Source of the DNA: Akebia trifoliata
Taxonomy: Eukaryota; Streptophyta; Magnoliopsida; Ranunculales; Lardizabalaceae
Assembly: GCA_017979445.1 (NCBI GenBank)
Contig: JADQWC010000228.1
Coordinates: 124,001-188,000, forward strand
Reading direction: 5' to 3'
Length of the DNA stretch: 64,000 bases
Shown: positions 63,137-64,000 of the stretch, piece after piece
How positions within the stretch are numbered: position 1 is the first letter of the stretch
How the letters are laid out: each line of letters starts with the position of its first letter
Position numbers and translations under genes: made by a program
Notes under the pieces: generated by a model
Seen by the model: the letters and a program-made list of their open reading frames with translations, nothing else
Told to the model about the DNA's origin: nothing
Database searches by the model: none

Positions 63137-64000
63137 AAAAAATATATATAGATCAACTACACATCTCATATTGATCAACAACTATTCATGTCATAGCATT
63201 AACTCTCATACTCTAAACATATACATATAAATAAATACAATACACTTGATTCTAATATATACAAAGAAATTCAAAACTATATAAAATATTTCCACTAAGC
63301 TCTAATCTCTCACATATAATGAAATAATGTTCATCATCCTAATCTTACAATCCCTCTATATAATGTTCTCAATTAAGTATAGACATCTCAGTAGTTGGGA
63401 CATCTATAATATTTTGTTAGTAGGGTAAATATATTAAAGTTATTCAATAGTAAACTCATATTTCAAATTAATAATCCTAATATGAATAGATAAACAAACT
63501 AATATATTATAAATAATACAAATTTTTAAATGTAAAATCTCGAGTTTTCAATTCGCATCTCAAGAAAAAATAAATAGTAAAATTTTGATAAAATCTTAAA
63601 AGTGGGACTTAGGGGTAAAATCTTAAGATATTTTCGATCATTTTAATAGAATCTAACCTCACCATTAGATTTAAAATGATCGAAAAACATATTTTAGCTT
63701 GCAAGCACGCTCAAATGCGAGTCCGAATATAGAAATTGCAAAATCCTCGATTATCAAGTTGGACCAAACTAAAATAGTAACTTTTTGTTAGACTAAGAAT
63801 TATTAAGATTTTATTATACCATTGGGTTCGTAATGAAAAATTATTGAACATAGACTATTTATTTGTCATTTTTGGAGATCAGGAAGTCGAATTATAGTCA
63901 AAAATAAAAACGACGTCAATTTTATGGGTCACCTCATGTCAAAAATATAAATTTTTGTTAGAGATAGAATTTGTAAAAATTGACCATATCATTAGATCCA
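63137..64000. other. intergenic, no gene
   Basis: AT-rich. An imperfect internal repeat 'attattaagattttattataccatt'-like at 63780-63830 and 63960-64000 ('ccatatcattagatcc') suggests the start of another repeat beyond the window. Nothing coding. Confidence 0.4.

Overview
The window is nuclear DNA of an angiosperm, probably a eudicot, with a repeat-rich, AT-rich intergenic space. The evidence is spliced genes with GT..AG introns, a FAD2 gene with the usual long 5'-leader intron, and layers of Ty1/copia, Ty3/gypsy, LINE, hAT, Mutator-like and PIF/Harbinger-like elements. The species cannot be read from the sequence. Only two real protein-coding genes are supported. No tRNA or rRNA gene and no CRISPR array was recognised.

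GENES. (1) FAD2, plus strand: the coding exon 27178-28323 encodes an intact 381-residue microsomal oleate (delta-12) desaturase. A GA-rich untranslated exon ends at 23812 and is joined to it by a predicted 3.3-kb leader intron (23813-27149). (2) CNX2 (plant MoaA, cyclic pyranopterin monophosphate synthase), minus strand: six coding exons spread over 17.3 kb (58214 down to 40920) give an uninterrupted 402-residue radical-SAM protein with a mitochondrial-type N-terminus. Its last two exons are 69 and 84 nt and lie behind introns of 7.9 and 6.3 kb filled with retrotransposon debris. The two genes converge, with about 12.6 kb of repeats between them, and have no evident functional link.

REGIONS. 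1-5578: a minus-strand Ty1/copia element with its 5' LTR at the right, decayed gag and integrase, and a Ty3/gypsy solo LTR (156-1759, TSD GGAAT) nested inside. 7-9.6 kb, 18.8-20.4 kb and 22.8-23.2 kb: four copies of one LTR-like repeat. 9.8-13.96 kb: a segmental duplication with a hAT-type element in one copy only, and a Mutator-type element with a perfect 9-bp TSD (12020-12798). 20.6-22.6 kb and 33.7-36.9 kb: clusters of short foldback elements separated by (TA)n tracts. 37.3-39.0 kb: a gypsy fragment between inverted LTR-like arms. 41-46.5 kb (CNX2 intron 5): gypsy pol debris. 47.4-55.3 kb (CNX2 intron 4): hAT-type, L1-type LINE, LTR-like, tRNA-derived and RTE-type sequence. 60.3-61.4 kb: a PIF/Harbinger-type element with a foldback element nested in it. 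62.3-63.1 kb: a hAT-type element.

The most interesting signal is the foldback/MITE group. At least eleven near-complete copies with a double- or single-hairpin body, plus three elements with unrelated interiors, sit in (TA)n or AT-rich sites. Most have ends of the form GGG-N4-GTTC (seven bases before GTTC). Where the flank is not pure TA, I count 9-bp target-site duplications (TATTATAAT perfect; CTGAATTTT/CTAAATTTT; ATATATAAC/ATATATAAT). This points to a non-autonomous Mutator-like group that accumulates in TA microsatellites, similar in habit to the Micron elements of rice. No transposase for it is present in the window.
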